Source of the DNA: Bacteroidia bacterium
Lineage (GTDB): Bacteria; Bacteroidota; Bacteroidia; NS11-12g; UBA9320
Assembly (NCBI GenBank): GCA_017857855.1
Contig: JAFMCI010000012.1
Location: 1-54,658, forward strand
Reading direction: 5' to 3'
DNA length: 54,658 bases
Part shown: piece after piece, positions 43,741-54,530 of the stretch
How the letters are laid out: the number at the start of each line of letters is the position of its first letter
How positions within the stretch are numbered: the stretch's first letter is position 1
Notes under the pieces: generated by a model
What the model saw: the letters and a program-made list of their open reading frames with translations, nothing else
The model's database searches: none
Told to the model about the DNA's origin: nothing
Position numbers and translations under genes: made by a program

Positions 43741-45693
43741 TTATTTGGATAAAAACAACTTTTTGGTTGTCATTTTGTCTCCCATTGATATCTGCACAAA
43801 ATAGATTCCATGTTTAAATCCGTTCATGTCAAGTTGGATGTGCGAATTAGAAGTGCTTATCCCGTCTTTACTCCCAAGCACCTCTTGACCATACGCATTT
43901 AATACTTTAATCTCTATCGGTGCATTGATTATATTCGTTAAAGCAACCGTTACGATACCATTGGTAGGGTTAGGATACAGCACCACGTTAGTAGTTTTTT
44001 CAATGCTCGAAACTCCTAACTCTTCCTGTGACAGGATATTAACTGTAAACCCGTCTTTTTTAAGAACTTCACCCTTAGAATTCATGCCAATAGAATCACA
44101 AAACTGACTGTAACAAGAATTATCAAGATCAATAATTGTTAAGCAAAGTTCGTACTTTCCAAAGGCCGCATACTCGTGAGTTGGCTTTGCAGATGAACTT
44201 ATATTTCCATCTCCAAAATCCCATATATACTGTGTTGAAGGAGTAGTGTTGGTACTATTATCTACCACATACATCGTATATGCTATATTTGTGTCTACTG
44301 CTATATAATAGGATGCATTACAGTTAAACAGCGCCGGAATAGTTACTGTTTTACACAGTGAATCACAAACTCGACCATAGGCATCTAAGACATATAAACA
44401 AACAGTAAAGTCCCCGCTATACGTGTACTCATGATCCAACGAATTGCCATTGGTTGTATCTTTTGCCCCGTCCCCAAAACTCCATATACGAACAATTGTT
44501 GAGTCTGCATTGGTAGAATCTGTTAGGTAGATTTGCGCATACTCTCGTGTAAGCGAGAAATTAGGAGTTGGGCATTGCTCGTTATAAGGACATCCTGTAG
44601 AAGGCGAACTAAGTAAGTTAGCATAATCTACCCGTCCATAAATATTAAAATTATCCTGGTAGTCAGAAATGCTTGCATTTATTGCTAAGGTATCTGTCGT
44701 ACCCCAATAGTTGGAGGTCAGATCGATCCTTGTACTGCTTGTAGGGTTAGGATTTGAACCCGCAATGCGTACTTTTTTAGGCGTATTATCGAAATTATTA
44801 TAATGAATATTTAATATCGGATCGATGTAATTAGCGGTATATCGCTCAAGGCACAGTGCTGCAGAATAGGATCGCGTAGCGTCATAACCAACAGAGTCTA
44901 AATTATTGTTTTTGAAATTAAACGTGTTTTGGATTTGACCATAGAAGCCCACCAAAATACCATATTTGATATCAATAAAATCATTACATAAGAGGTCTAA
45001 ATCCCCACGTTGTCCAAATCTGATTTCGTCTAAGTATTTAAAAGTGTTTCCTTTAGCATAGAATATACCTGTAATTTGCAAACCCCGGGCGTAGCTAACA
45101 GAGCTATTCAGCATGACCGTTTTTAAAGAATCTCCTGAAAGATATATTGCAGTTCCTTGGTGATATGACGTGCCTTTTACACCTTCTATTTCACAATTTA
45201 AAATAGTTAGATTAGACTTATCGTAACCAATGTTGTAGGCATATATGCTATAGTATCCATTATAAACTCTCGAATTTTCTATTCTAAAATTGGTGCTTTG
45301 TATGTCAAATATTTTGTTGGCTACACCGGTACCTTCTACATCAGCATATCGTATAATTGCTTCTCCACCTTTAGCTGCGTAGCGAATGCCACTTTTTTGT
45401 TTATAGTTAATGATCAACCCTGAGACATGCACAATAGAATCTGCCTTGCCGAGGATGTTGAATGCTCCGTCAATATACAATGTGGTATAACCTCCTGCTC
45501 CGATAATTTCTGCACCGGGCATAACTGTGACGGTAACTCCTGTATCAATATAAGTGTTTTGTGGCAGAGAATAGGGGCTTCCCGCTGCAGTCCATACTTG
45601 ATTGCTTAAGATAAGTGGTGAAACTGTAGTTTGTGAAAACGAATAACTAAGTGAAAAAAAAGAAAATAAAAAGGTAAGTAATCTATAATTCAT
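43741..45693 (-). CDS. Secreted beta-helix/PKD protein with T9SS sorting domain
   Basis: The protein has 650 residues. A signal peptide (about 1-20, ending FSQ) is followed by a right-handed parallel beta-helix region (about 25-360) with repeated short strands and Asn/Ser turns. Two PKD-like domains carry the marks WSFGDGAKD (about 410) and YIWDFGDGNISS (about 490). A T9SS sorting domain ends it (VVLYPNPTNGIVTV, GIYFVQI, TKKLFLSK). Beta-helix proteins often bind or cut polysaccharide, but no catalytic motif is clear. Exported to the cell surface. Cassette-free, single-gene unit. Confidence 0.85.
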   Translation of the reverse strand: MNYRLLTFLFSFFSLSYSFSQTTVSPLILSNQVWTAAGSPYSLPQNTYIDTGVTVTVMPGAEIIGAGGYTTLYIDGAFNILGKADSIVHVSGLIINYKQKSGIRYAAKGGEAIIRYADVEGTGVANKIFDIQSTNFRIENSRVYNGYYSIYAYNIGYDKSNLTILNCEIEGVKGTSYHQGTAIYLSGDSLKTVMLNSSVSYARGLQITGIFYAKGNTFKYLDEIRFGQRGDLDLLCNDFIDIKYGILVGFYGQIQNTFNFKNNNLDSVGYDATRSYSAALCLERYTANYIDPILNIHYNNFDNTPKKVRIAGSNPNPTSSTRIDLTSNYWGTTDTLAINASISDYQDNFNIYGRVDYANLLSSPSTGCPYNEQCPTPNFSLTREYAQIYLTDSTNADSTIVRIWSFGDGAKDTTNGNSLDHEYTYSGDFTVCLYVLDAYGRVCDSLCKTVTIPALFNCNASYYIAVDTNIAYTMYVVDNSTNTTPSTQYIWDFGDGNISSSAKPTHEYAAFGKYELCLTIIDLDNSCYSQFCDSIGMNSKGEVLKKDGFTVNILSQEELGVSSIEKTTNVVLYPNPTNGIVTVALTNIINAPIEIKVLNAYGQEVLGSKDGISTSNSHIQLDMNGFKHGIYFVQISMGDKMTTKKLFLSK

Positions 45694-45789
45694 ATTTGAT
45701 GGTTGTGTACTCCTATATACGCAAGCTGTACCTGCGATGTTAGGGAATAAATAAAGAAAAAATGAATTGAACGCTTAAACTTCGTAATT

Positions 45790-48073
<2,284 letters not shown>

Positions 48074-48197
48074 TGTAACAGTATTGTATCCCTAAAACGC
48101 TATTATGGAATCTATCTATGCTTAGGTTACTGCATACCCAAAAATATCTTTTTACTGTAATAGCTAAAAAACAACTTGTTCATATACATTTGCTCCA

Positions 48198-48303
48198 ACA
48201 AAGGGGTGCTTTGCAGACCATAATTTCTGCATTGCTGAGATGATACCCACGATTCGCTTCTGCGAACGAAACCTGATGCAGATAATGCTGCCGTAGGGAA
48301 TAA
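48198..48303 (+). promoter_or_regulatory. TPP (thiamine pyrophosphate) riboswitch
   Basis: The THI-box core is present in order: AAGGGGTGC (48201-48209), a P3 hairpin with GCAG/TCTGC arms (48213-48230), CTGAGATGATACCC (48235-48248), an extra hairpin TTCGC/GCGAA (48253-48266), then ACCTGATGCAGATAATGCTGCCGTAGGGA (48271-48299). CTGAGA and CCTGAT-CAGATAATGCTG-CGTAGGGA are the invariant TPP-sensing segments. It lies 54 bp before the TonB receptor gene on the same strand, so TPP should lower that gene's expression. Confidence 0.95.
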
Positions 48304-48328
48304 AAGATAGTAAGGTATCTCTCAACAC

Positions 48329-48356
48329 TCCTGTAATTTTAAAATAAAACACAGGA
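48329..48356 (+). promoter_or_regulatory. Hairpin abutting the start codon (possible riboswitch expression platform)
   Basis: TCCTGT (48329-48334) pairs with ACAGGA (48351-48356), which directly precedes the ATG at 48357. No T-run follows, so translation block rather than termination is the likely mode. Another weak hairpin, AGATA/TATCT, lies at 48305-48320. Confidence 0.45.
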
Positions 48357-50843
48357 ATGAAAAAACAATCAAGTATAAGCCGCCAGGTAGCTTCTTTACT
48401 CTCACTATTTGTGATATCTACCATGATATGCTCTGGGCAAAACACCTTCAATGCTCAACTAAAAAATGCAAGTAGCTATGAGCCTATAGCTTCTGCATTT
48501 ATTAGGTTAAGTAACAAGCAAAAAACATTTACCGCCTACTCTACCGAAAATGGCTCCATCTACATAGAAAATATTCCATCGGGAAAGTACCAAGCAGCAA
48601 TAACCCATGTAGGATATAAAACATTCGTTGATTCTTGCGTGGTCTATGTTAATGCACAAAACGGTCCCGAGAAGATTTTCTTTTTATTACCCGATATGGC
48701 ATTTTTAGATGCGGCAGTCATTACGACCGTACGTGCAAAAAATACTACCCCATCCACATTTACCAATATCAAAAAGGAAGAAATAGAAATGATGGATCAA
48801 AGTAAAGACTTCCCATTTTTACTTAATATGACGCCAAGTACCGTCATATCTTCAGACGCTGGAAATGGCGTGGGTTATACTGGAATTCGTATACGTGGCA
48901 TTGATCCTACGCGCGTAAATATTACTGTGAATGGAATACCTATAAACGATGCCGAAAGCCAAGGAATGTACTGGGTAAATATGCCAGATCTCGCTACCTC
49001 CACTGAAAGCGTACAGATACAACGAGGAGTGGGCACAAGCACAAATGGATCCGCCGCTTTTGGTGCAAGTGTAAATATTCGCACAAATGAGTTACCCAAA
49101 GAATCCTCTACGCAAACAAGCTTTGGAGTAGGTAGTTTTAATACCCAAAGAATCTCTCTGCTGCATAATACAGGAAGATTAAAAAATAATTGGGCATTTC
49201 AACTCAGAGGCAGCTTAATACAAAGTGATGGCTACATAGACCGAGCAAGTTCAGATTTAAAATCTGCTAACTTGGTTGCTGCTAAATATTGGGATAAATC
49301 TGTTTTTAAAACCAATATACTGATTGGAAGCGAACGCACTTATCAAGCGTGGTGGGGAATACCTCAGCCGGTTTATAAGGGAGATATAGCAGGAGAAAAC
49401 AGATATATAAATCAACTTTATATAGTTGGAACTGATCTTCAAAATTTACAAGAAAGTAATAGTAAAACCTATAATTATTACACCTACGAAAATGAAGTAG
49501 ATCGCTACACACAAAATCACTATCAGTTTTTCTTTGACCATGCCTTCAGCAGCTTTTTAAAGCTGAATACGGCGGCGTATTTAACCACAGGTAAAGGGTA
49601 CTTTGAGCAATTTAAAGCACAAGAAACACTTTCTGATTACGGCATTGGAAGCGTGCAACCTACCGGCGACACTTCCTTTTTAGGTGATGTGATACGCAGA
49701 AGATGGTTAGACAATACGCTAGTGGGAACTATAGCTAATGTGACGTATAATCGAAATAAATTTGAAACGATTATAGGAGGTGGGTTGAGCAGCTACAATG
49801 GTCGTCATTTTGGAGAAGCGATCGCCACCCAATTCACGGGTTATGAAGCCATTAATACTATTTATTATGATAACCAAGCGACCAAAATAGATGGCAACTT
49901 CTACGTCCGTCAATCTTACAACTATAATAACTTAATTCCTTATATCGACTTACAATATCGTACGGTAAATTATCAATTTGAAGGCTTGGACGATAGTCTA
50001 AACCTTGCCCCACAAGAAGTGAATTTTCTATTCTTTAATCCTAAAATAGGTCTCACCTACCTCCTTAAAAACAATGCCTTTTATGGCGTATTTGCCGTAG
50101 GTAACAGAGAACCGGTTCGCGATGATTTTAGAGACAATAAAAGCAGTATCAGGCCACTTCATGAAACTATGGAAAATGTAGAAGTAGGATATAGATATGC
50201 TAACAAAAGAAAGCAGCTGAATGTAAATTTATACACCATGCAGTATACTAACCAATTAGTCCTTACAGGAGCAGTGAATGATGTGGGACAAGCCATTCGC
50301 ACCAATGTAAAAAATAGCTACCGTAGCGGTATAGAAATTGATTTTCAATACCCTATTACTAAAAAATTACAAGGCGGAGGTAACGTTACACTTTCAGAAA
50401 ATAAAATTCAAAACTTTACTCAGTTTACAGATGACTGGGATAATTGGCCAGTACAAATTAGTGAGCAATTTATAAATACCGATATAGCCTTCTCTCCGAA
50501 CACCATTGCTGCAGCTCTTTTGAGCTATAAAGCGAACACATTTTTTACGTTAAATGCAAGTGGCAAATATGTCAGTAAACAATATTTGGACAACACGCAA
50601 AATGATCTGAGAAGCTTGGATGCCTTCACCAATTTGGATTTCAGCATTAACTACACTTCTGCACAATTAAAAGGTACTAAAAATATTAATGTTGGACTTT
50701 ACCTAAATAATGTTCTTAACCAATTTTATGCCCCAAATGGATATACATTTAGTGGATATTTAGGTGGTGAAAGACAGGATTTTAATTATGTGTATCCTAT
50801 GGCTGGTTTTAATTGGATGATGAAGGTAAATGTTCTCTTTTAA
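48357..50843 (+). CDS. TonB-dependent receptor, predicted thiamine transporter
   Basis: The protein has 828 residues. A signal peptide (about 1-28) is followed by a carboxypeptidase-regulatory-like domain (about 30-110, SAFIRLSNKQKTF, then GKYQAAITHVGYKTFV), a TonB plug (about 130-245, VGYTGIRIRGIDPTRVNITVNGIPIND, RGVGTSTNGSAAFGASVNI) and a 22-strand-type barrel to the aromatic end WMMKVNVLF. The TPP riboswitch upstream shows that it is turned down when cell TPP is sufficient. The known Bacteroidota pattern is a THI-regulated outer-membrane receptor, so uptake of thiamine or its phosphates is the predicted role. General plug similarity alone would suggest siderophore uptake. Confidence 0.9.
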   Translation: MKKQSSISRQVASLLSLFVISTMICSGQNTFNAQLKNASSYEPIASAFIRLSNKQKTFTAYSTENGSIYIENIPSGKYQAAITHVGYKTFVDSCVVYVNAQNGPEKIFFLLPDMAFLDAAVITTVRAKNTTPSTFTNIKKEEIEMMDQSKDFPFLLNMTPSTVISSDAGNGVGYTGIRIRGIDPTRVNITVNGIPINDAESQGMYWVNMPDLATSTESVQIQRGVGTSTNGSAAFGASVNIRTNELPKESSTQTSFGVGSFNTQRISLLHNTGRLKNNWAFQLRGSLIQSDGYIDRASSDLKSANLVAAKYWDKSVFKTNILIGSERTYQAWWGIPQPVYKGDIAGENRYINQLYIVGTDLQNLQESNSKTYNYYTYENEVDRYTQNHYQFFFDHAFSSFLKLNTAAYLTTGKGYFEQFKAQETLSDYGIGSVQPTGDTSFLGDVIRRRWLDNTLVGTIANVTYNRNKFETIIGGGLSSYNGRHFGEAIATQFTGYEAINTIYYDNQATKIDGNFYVRQSYNYNNLIPYIDLQYRTVNYQFEGLDDSLNLAPQEVNFLFFNPKIGLTYLLKNNAFYGVFAVGNREPVRDDFRDNKSSIRPLHETMENVEVGYRYANKRKQLNVNLYTMQYTNQLVLTGAVNDVGQAIRTNVKNSYRSGIEIDFQYPITKKLQGGGNVTLSENKIQNFTQFTDDWDNWPVQISEQFINTDIAFSPNTIAAALLSYKANTFFTLNASGKYVSKQYLDNTQNDLRSLDAFTNLDFSINYTSAQLKGTKNINVGLYLNNVLNQFYAPNGYTFSGYLGGERQDFNYVYPMAGFNWMMKVNVLF

Positions 50844-50879
50844 GAACTAGTAATAGGTCCTGGGTTTTATGGTAATTTT

Positions 50880-51551
50880 CTACTTTAGTATAGACTCCCC
50901 ATTTAAGTCTGTTGTTAATATATCACTCATATAGTCAAAAAAAGGTCTTATTACCATAAAAGTCTTCATCACTTCTTGAGGGAAAGTCGGGTCCATCACT
51001 TCTTCGTCTGTGAAACTTCTAAATGCATAGAACTGCTTCATTTGAATCCATTTAATATGAGGATGCTCTTTGTCAAAGTCACGCGGAGCTGTCGCCACTC
51101 TCTCTCCTCTTAGCTGGTCAAAATACAGTTTAAATGTTTTATCAGTGGTGATTTTAGTAATGATCGACTCATCTAGTTCAAATTCCTTTCGAATTCTGAA
51201 TAAATCCTCTTTTGAGGGGTCATAAAATCCGCCTCCAACTACGGTTTGATTCCCCGGTTGAATACTTAGATAATAACTTCCTCGCCTAGAGTCTCCTAAT
51301 CGGGTATAATAGCCACTAAAGTTTGTTTTATATGGCGATTTATTACTGCTAAAGCGTACATCACGATTAATTCTAAAAATCTTTGAATTCTCAATTTTAT
51401 CAACCTCATCTAACTGACGATGGACTTCTTTTATCAATGCTAAAACCTGACTTCTTGAGACATCATAGTTTTTTTTGTGCAGGGTAAACCATTCGCGCGT
51501 GTTATTGGCGGCTAGCTCTTTTAAAAAAGAAAAAACAGTATTTGATAGCAT
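50880..51551 (-). CDS. DUF2461 family protein
   Basis: This 223-residue soluble protein has the DUF2461/TIGR02453 signature: FLKELAANNTREWFTLHKKNYD at the start, then RINRDVRFSSNKSPYKTNFSGYY and SYYLSIQPGNQTVVGGGFYDP. No signal peptide. Function unknown; widespread in bacteria and fungi. Convergent with the TonB receptor, 36 bp apart. A strong hairpin terminator lies just upstream of its start (from the gene beyond). Confidence 0.92.
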   Translation of the reverse strand: MLSNTVFSFLKELAANNTREWFTLHKKNYDVSRSQVLALIKEVHRQLDEVDKIENSKIFRINRDVRFSSNKSPYKTNFSGYYTRLGDSRRGSYYLSIQPGNQTVVGGGFYDPSKEDLFRIRKEFELDESIITKITTDKTFKLYFDQLRGERVATAPRDFDKEHPHIKWIQMKQFYAFRSFTDEEVMDPTFPQEVMKTFMVIRPFFDYMSDILTTDLNGESILK

Positions 51552-51606
51552 AAAAGATTCGCAATATCCGCTATAATTTTAGTAAAGCCTAGTTGATCTA
51601 GGCAAA

Positions 51607-51640
51607 AAAAAACGTTCCCAAAATAATGGGAACGTTTTAA
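51607..51640. terminator. Intrinsic terminator of the Ala-rich lipoprotein gene
   Basis: AAAACGTTCCC (51609-51619) pairs with GGGAACGTTTT (51628-51638) around an 8-base loop, with an A-run before and a T-run after. On the minus strand this gives a stem followed by T residues just after the stop at 51658. It is symmetrical and may act both ways. Confidence 0.88.
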
Positions 51641-51657
51641 TTTTTTTTGAGACTGAA

Positions 51658-51882
51658 TTATTCAGCTACAGTAGCAGTTGAATCTGCAGTTGCTGTAGTA
51701 TCAGCTGGCATAGCCGCTGCTTCAGCTGCTGCCATAGAATCTGCAGTTGCTGCTGCTGCAAGAGAATCTGCAGTTGCTGCCGCTGCTGCTTCTGCAGCAC
51801 CATTGTCAGATTGAGAACAAGAAGTAAGTGTGATAGCTGCAACAGCTACTACTAAAACTAATGCATTTCTAAGTTGTTTCAT
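51658..51882 (-). CDS. Short Ala-rich repetitive lipoprotein
   Basis: The product is 74 residues. A lipoprotein signal (about 1-22) has its Cys at 22 (LTSCSQS). The mature tail is almost only Ala, Asp, Ser, Thr and Glu, built from repeats of TADS-(L/M/T)-A. The DNA shows a repeated GAATCTGCAGTTGCTG unit at 51679, 51739 and 51767 (minus-strand coding). No known family; the tail is acidic and probably disordered, like a spacer or coat lipoprotein. It has its own terminator and, from its position before a long gap, its own promoter region. Confidence 0.7.
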   Translation of the reverse strand: MKQLRNALVLVVAVAAITLTSCSQSDNGAAEAAAAATADSLAAAATADSMAAAEAAAMPADTTATADSTATVAE

Positions 51883-52301
51883 TTTGGTTTGTGTTTAAAT
51901 GTAATAATAGTGCAAATATGTATTTTTGGCTAATATCTTGTTACTCATTCATTTATGTTTTAAACAAAATATGTCTATTTTACCAATAATTTGTCGTAAC
52001 ACATTGATTTTCAAGTGTATTATTTTTTTATTAAATGTGAAAATAGAGCTTTAAACAGCTCATAACACCCCTTTATTATCACTTTTTACGGGGTAAGCAC
52101 ACATTACACCAACATTTTTCTGCGTAAAAAGGCAAATAAGCTTGGTGAAAAACAAGAAAAAATCGATAACAAGAAATTATCAAGGCACTTCAATATTTAT
52201 ATGCTTATTTGAAAAAAGAAATTTACGTTTACACTATTTGACATAGATTTGCACACTAAATAAGAGAATAATTTTTTTATTGTTTCTTATATTAAAAACA
52301 T
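51883..52301. other. Long AT-rich intergenic region
   Basis: No gene of good quality is seen in this 419-bp stretch. It holds a small hairpin GAGCT/AGCTC around 52036 and a -7-type box TAGATTTG at 52244-52251 that probably starts the tRNA transcript. Confidence 0.5.
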
Positions 52302-52376
52302 CGGGATGTAGCTTAGTCCGGCTAAAGTGCACGTCTGGGGGGCGTGAGACCGTGGGTTCGAATCCCGCCATCCCGA
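52302..52376 (+). tRNA. tRNA-Pro (anticodon GGG)
   Basis: A full cloverleaf can be folded over 75 bases. The acceptor stem is CGGGATG/CATCCCG. The anticodon stem CACGT/GCGTG closes the loop CTGGGGG with anticodon GGG at 52337-52339. The T arm is GTGGG-TTCGAAT-CCCGC. The discriminator is A and CCA is not encoded. It reads CCC and CCU proline codons. Confidence 0.95.
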
Positions 52377-52434
52377 CAAAAATTTAGAACAGCAGGCGTT
52401 TCGTCTAAAAATCTAAGAAGCAAATTTAAAATCA

Positions 52435-52725
52435 ATGGCAAGTTTTAAGGAAATAATAAGTGGAGGTGTGCCTGTTTTGGTAGATTTTAGTGCAGAATGG
52501 TGTGGCCCATGTAAAATGATGGTCCCAATTCTAGAACAAGTGAAGAAAGAACTAGGTGAAAAAGTCAAAATTGTTAAAATCGACGTAGATAAAAATCAAT
52601 CTTTGGCCAGCACATATCACGTACAAGGAGTTCCTACTTTAATGGTTTTCAAACAAGGAAAACAAGTTTGGCGCGAAAGTGGTGTAAGGCAAGCGAGTGA
52701 ACTAGTTACTATTTTGAAAAGTTAG
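52435..52725 (+). CDS. trxA: Thioredoxin
   Basis: This 96-residue thioredoxin-fold reductant has active site Trp22-Cys23-Gly-Pro-Cys26 and VDFSAEWCGPCK before it, the cis-Pro in QGVPTLMVF and a cytoplasmic, signal-free N-terminus. It is slightly shorter than E. coli TrxA. It would pass electrons to reductases and the peroxidase-type enzymes. It follows the tRNA gene by 58 bp. Confidence 0.94.
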   Translation: MASFKEIISGGVPVLVDFSAEWCGPCKMMVPILEQVKKELGEKVKIVKIDVDKNQSLASTYHVQGVPTLMVFKQGKQVWRESGVRQASELVTILKS

Positions 52726-52779
52726 ATTAGAGCTACCTGGTAATTCACGGCCTACTCTAAAGATCTAAATGTCTAATCC

Positions 52780-53613
52780 CTACGGTAAGTACTCTTTCTT
52801 AAAATTAGGTTTACGTTTCTCCAAAAAAGCATCACGGCCTTCTTTAGCCTCGTCAGTCATGTAGGCTAATCGTGTAGCTTCTCCTGCAAATACTTGTTGG
52901 CCTACCATGCCATCGTCGGTTAGATTCATGGCAAACTTTAACATTTTTATACTAGTTGGCGATTTTTCTAAAATTTCTTGAGCCCATTGATACGCTGTAT
53001 CTTCTAACTCTGAGTGAGGAATTACCGCATTTACCATTCCCATATCAAACGCCTCTTGAGCGTTATAATTCCTACCTAAGAAGAATATCTCACGCGCTTT
53101 TTTCTGTCCTACCATTTTGGCTAAATATGCAGAACCATATCCACCGTCAAAACTAGTAACATCAGCATCTGTTTGTTTAAAAATAGCATGCTCCTTGCTT
53201 GCTAGTGTCAAATCACAAACCACGTGCAAACTATGCCCACCGCCTACAGCCCATCCTGGCACAACTGCTATTACCACTTTGGGCATAAAGCGAATCAAGC
53301 GTTGCACATCCAAAATATTAAGTCTGTGGTAATTGTCTTCTCCGACATAACCTTTATGCCCACGTGCTTTTTGATCGCCACCGCTACAAAAACTATAAAC
53401 CCCATCTTTGCTGCTTGGTCCTTCGGCACTTAATAAAACCACTCCTATACTTAAATCTTCTTGTGCATCGTGAAAAGCATCTAGCAATTCACTGGTAGTT
53501 TTAGGACGAAAGGCATTTCGTACATCAGGCCTATTGAAGGCTATACGTGCTACGCCATTGCATTTTTTGTAGGTAATGTCTTCGTATTGTTTTACTGTAG
53601 TCCAACTGATCAT
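52780..53613 (-). CDS. menB: 1,4-Dihydroxy-2-naphthoyl-CoA synthase
   Basis: The product is 277 residues from ATG 53613. The upstream frame to 53658 is ruled out by the TACCTTTG promoter box lying inside it. The crotonase fold is clear, with the MenB marks FNRPDVRNAFRPKT, FCSGGDQKARG, GWAVGGGHSLHVVCDLTLAS and QTDADVTSFDGGYGSAYLA. It closes the second ring of menaquinone from o-succinylbenzoyl-CoA. No other men genes are in the window. Confidence 0.96.
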   Translation of the reverse strand: MISWTTVKQYEDITYKKCNGVARIAFNRPDVRNAFRPKTTSELLDAFHDAQEDLSIGVVLLSAEGPSSKDGVYSFCSGGDQKARGHKGYVGEDNYHRLNILDVQRLIRFMPKVVIAVVPGWAVGGGHSLHVVCDLTLASKEHAIFKQTDADVTSFDGGYGSAYLAKMVGQKKAREIFFLGRNYNAQEAFDMGMVNAVIPHSELEDTAYQWAQEILEKSPTSIKMLKFAMNLTDDGMVGQQVFAGEATRLAYMTDEAKEGRDAFLEKRKPNFKKEYLP

Positions 53614-53617
53614 AGGG

Positions 53618-53647
53618 CAAAGGTAATGTGTCAAGTTCAAACTCAAA
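53618..53647 (-). promoter_or_regulatory. Promoter of menB
   Basis: Minus-strand TTTG (53647-53644) is followed after 18 bp by TACCTTTG (53625-53618), the full Bacteroidota promoter. Only four bases (CCCT) separate the box from the ATG, so the transcript is close to leaderless. Confidence 0.6.
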
Positions 53648-53683
53648 TACAAACTCAAGCTTCAATTTTTATATCTTAGAAAA

Positions 53684-53884
53684 GTGAACAAGTACATTCT
53701 ACTTTTATTCATATTGTCTTTTGAGATAAAAGGAAATTCATACTCACAAACGCTAATAGGCTGTTTTAATAGAATGCAACCTGACGATTACGTGTACTTC
53801 CATTATATTTTTGGAAGAAGCAGCAAATCTCCAAAACCAATCGTTTTTGACAATAAAAGGGTAACTGTGAGAGATTGCTCGTAG
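53684..53884 (+). CDS. Possible small secreted protein
   Basis: A 66-codon frame starts at GTG. Its N-terminus looks like a signal peptide (MNKYILLLFILSF, ending YSQ). The remaining 45 residues are unremarkable. Its 3' part overlaps the convergent membrane-protein gene by 82 bp, so at least one of the two ends is suspect. No promoter matches nearby. Kept as doubtful. Confidence 0.3.
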   Translation: MNKYILLLFILSFEIKGNSYSQTLIGCFNRMQPDDYVYFHYIFGRSSKSPKPIVFDNKRVTVRDCS

Positions 53885-54348
53885 TAATAGTCTATCCAAA
53901 TATGAGGTTTTAGATAAAATAATAAAGCAAGGATGATCATAGGAACCAATCTACCTAAAGCCTCATAATACGATTTATCCTTTGTGTTAATTTTTTGCAG
54001 AACTATACCCAAGGCAATTAGTGCCCCTAAAAGTCCATAGGAGATAAATTGATCTGCGCCTGCCCATATATTAATCGAAAACAATAAGCCCGTCCAAATA
54101 AGTGCAAGCGACACTCCGCAAAGGCGAAAGACAATGCTTTTAAATAGATCTTTCTTAAGGACTGTTTTATCTTTTAACCACTTACGAAGACCAATACCTT
54201 GATAGAGTAACACCGATCCGAAAATATCAATGATACAAAGTACACTGACTGCTACAATAAGTATCTCACTAGCGAATGGCCAATGAACTACTTTAAAAAT
54301 AAATCCAGTAAGCACACCCAAAATGGCTGCAATCTCTATGCGTTTCAT
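53803..54348 (-). CDS. Multi-pass membrane protein with GldL-like N-terminal motif
   Basis: This 181-residue protein has five or six hydrophobic helices and no signal peptide. The first helix pair carries FKVVHWPFASEIL (about 18-30), resembling the FKxxHWPGA start of the gliding motor protein GldL, but the rest lacks the long cytoplasmic part of GldL. It is therefore a distant or partial relative at best. Function unknown, inner membrane. The last 27 codons overlap a doubtful frame on the other strand. Confidence 0.7.
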   Translation of the reverse strand: MKRIEIAAILGVLTGFIFKVVHWPFASEILIVAVSVLCIIDIFGSVLLYQGIGLRKWLKDKTVLKKDLFKSIVFRLCGVSLALIWTGLLFSINIWAGADQFISYGLLGALIALGIVLQKINTKDKSYYEALGRLVPMIILALLFYLKPHIWIDYYYEQSLTVTLLLSKTIGFGDLLLLPKI

Positions 54349-54530
54349 AACGCAAGTATAGCTAATTTTGCTATTGTCTCTATTAGCGCGTTTCTAATAA
54401 CTCACTTCTACAATAGCCTTCGCTGCTTGAGCGATGATCGCACGATTTACTCTTTCGACAGGGACTATGCAATCACAAAACCAATTTCTTGATTCTTTGG
54501 CTTGTTATTTCCCGTTAAATTCAAGGTCAA

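Noticed and set aside
54370-54480. Short minus-strand open stretch of about 30 codons just upstream of the 53803-54348 gene
   Set aside because: It has no start codon, is closed by a stop upstream, and matches no family I know.
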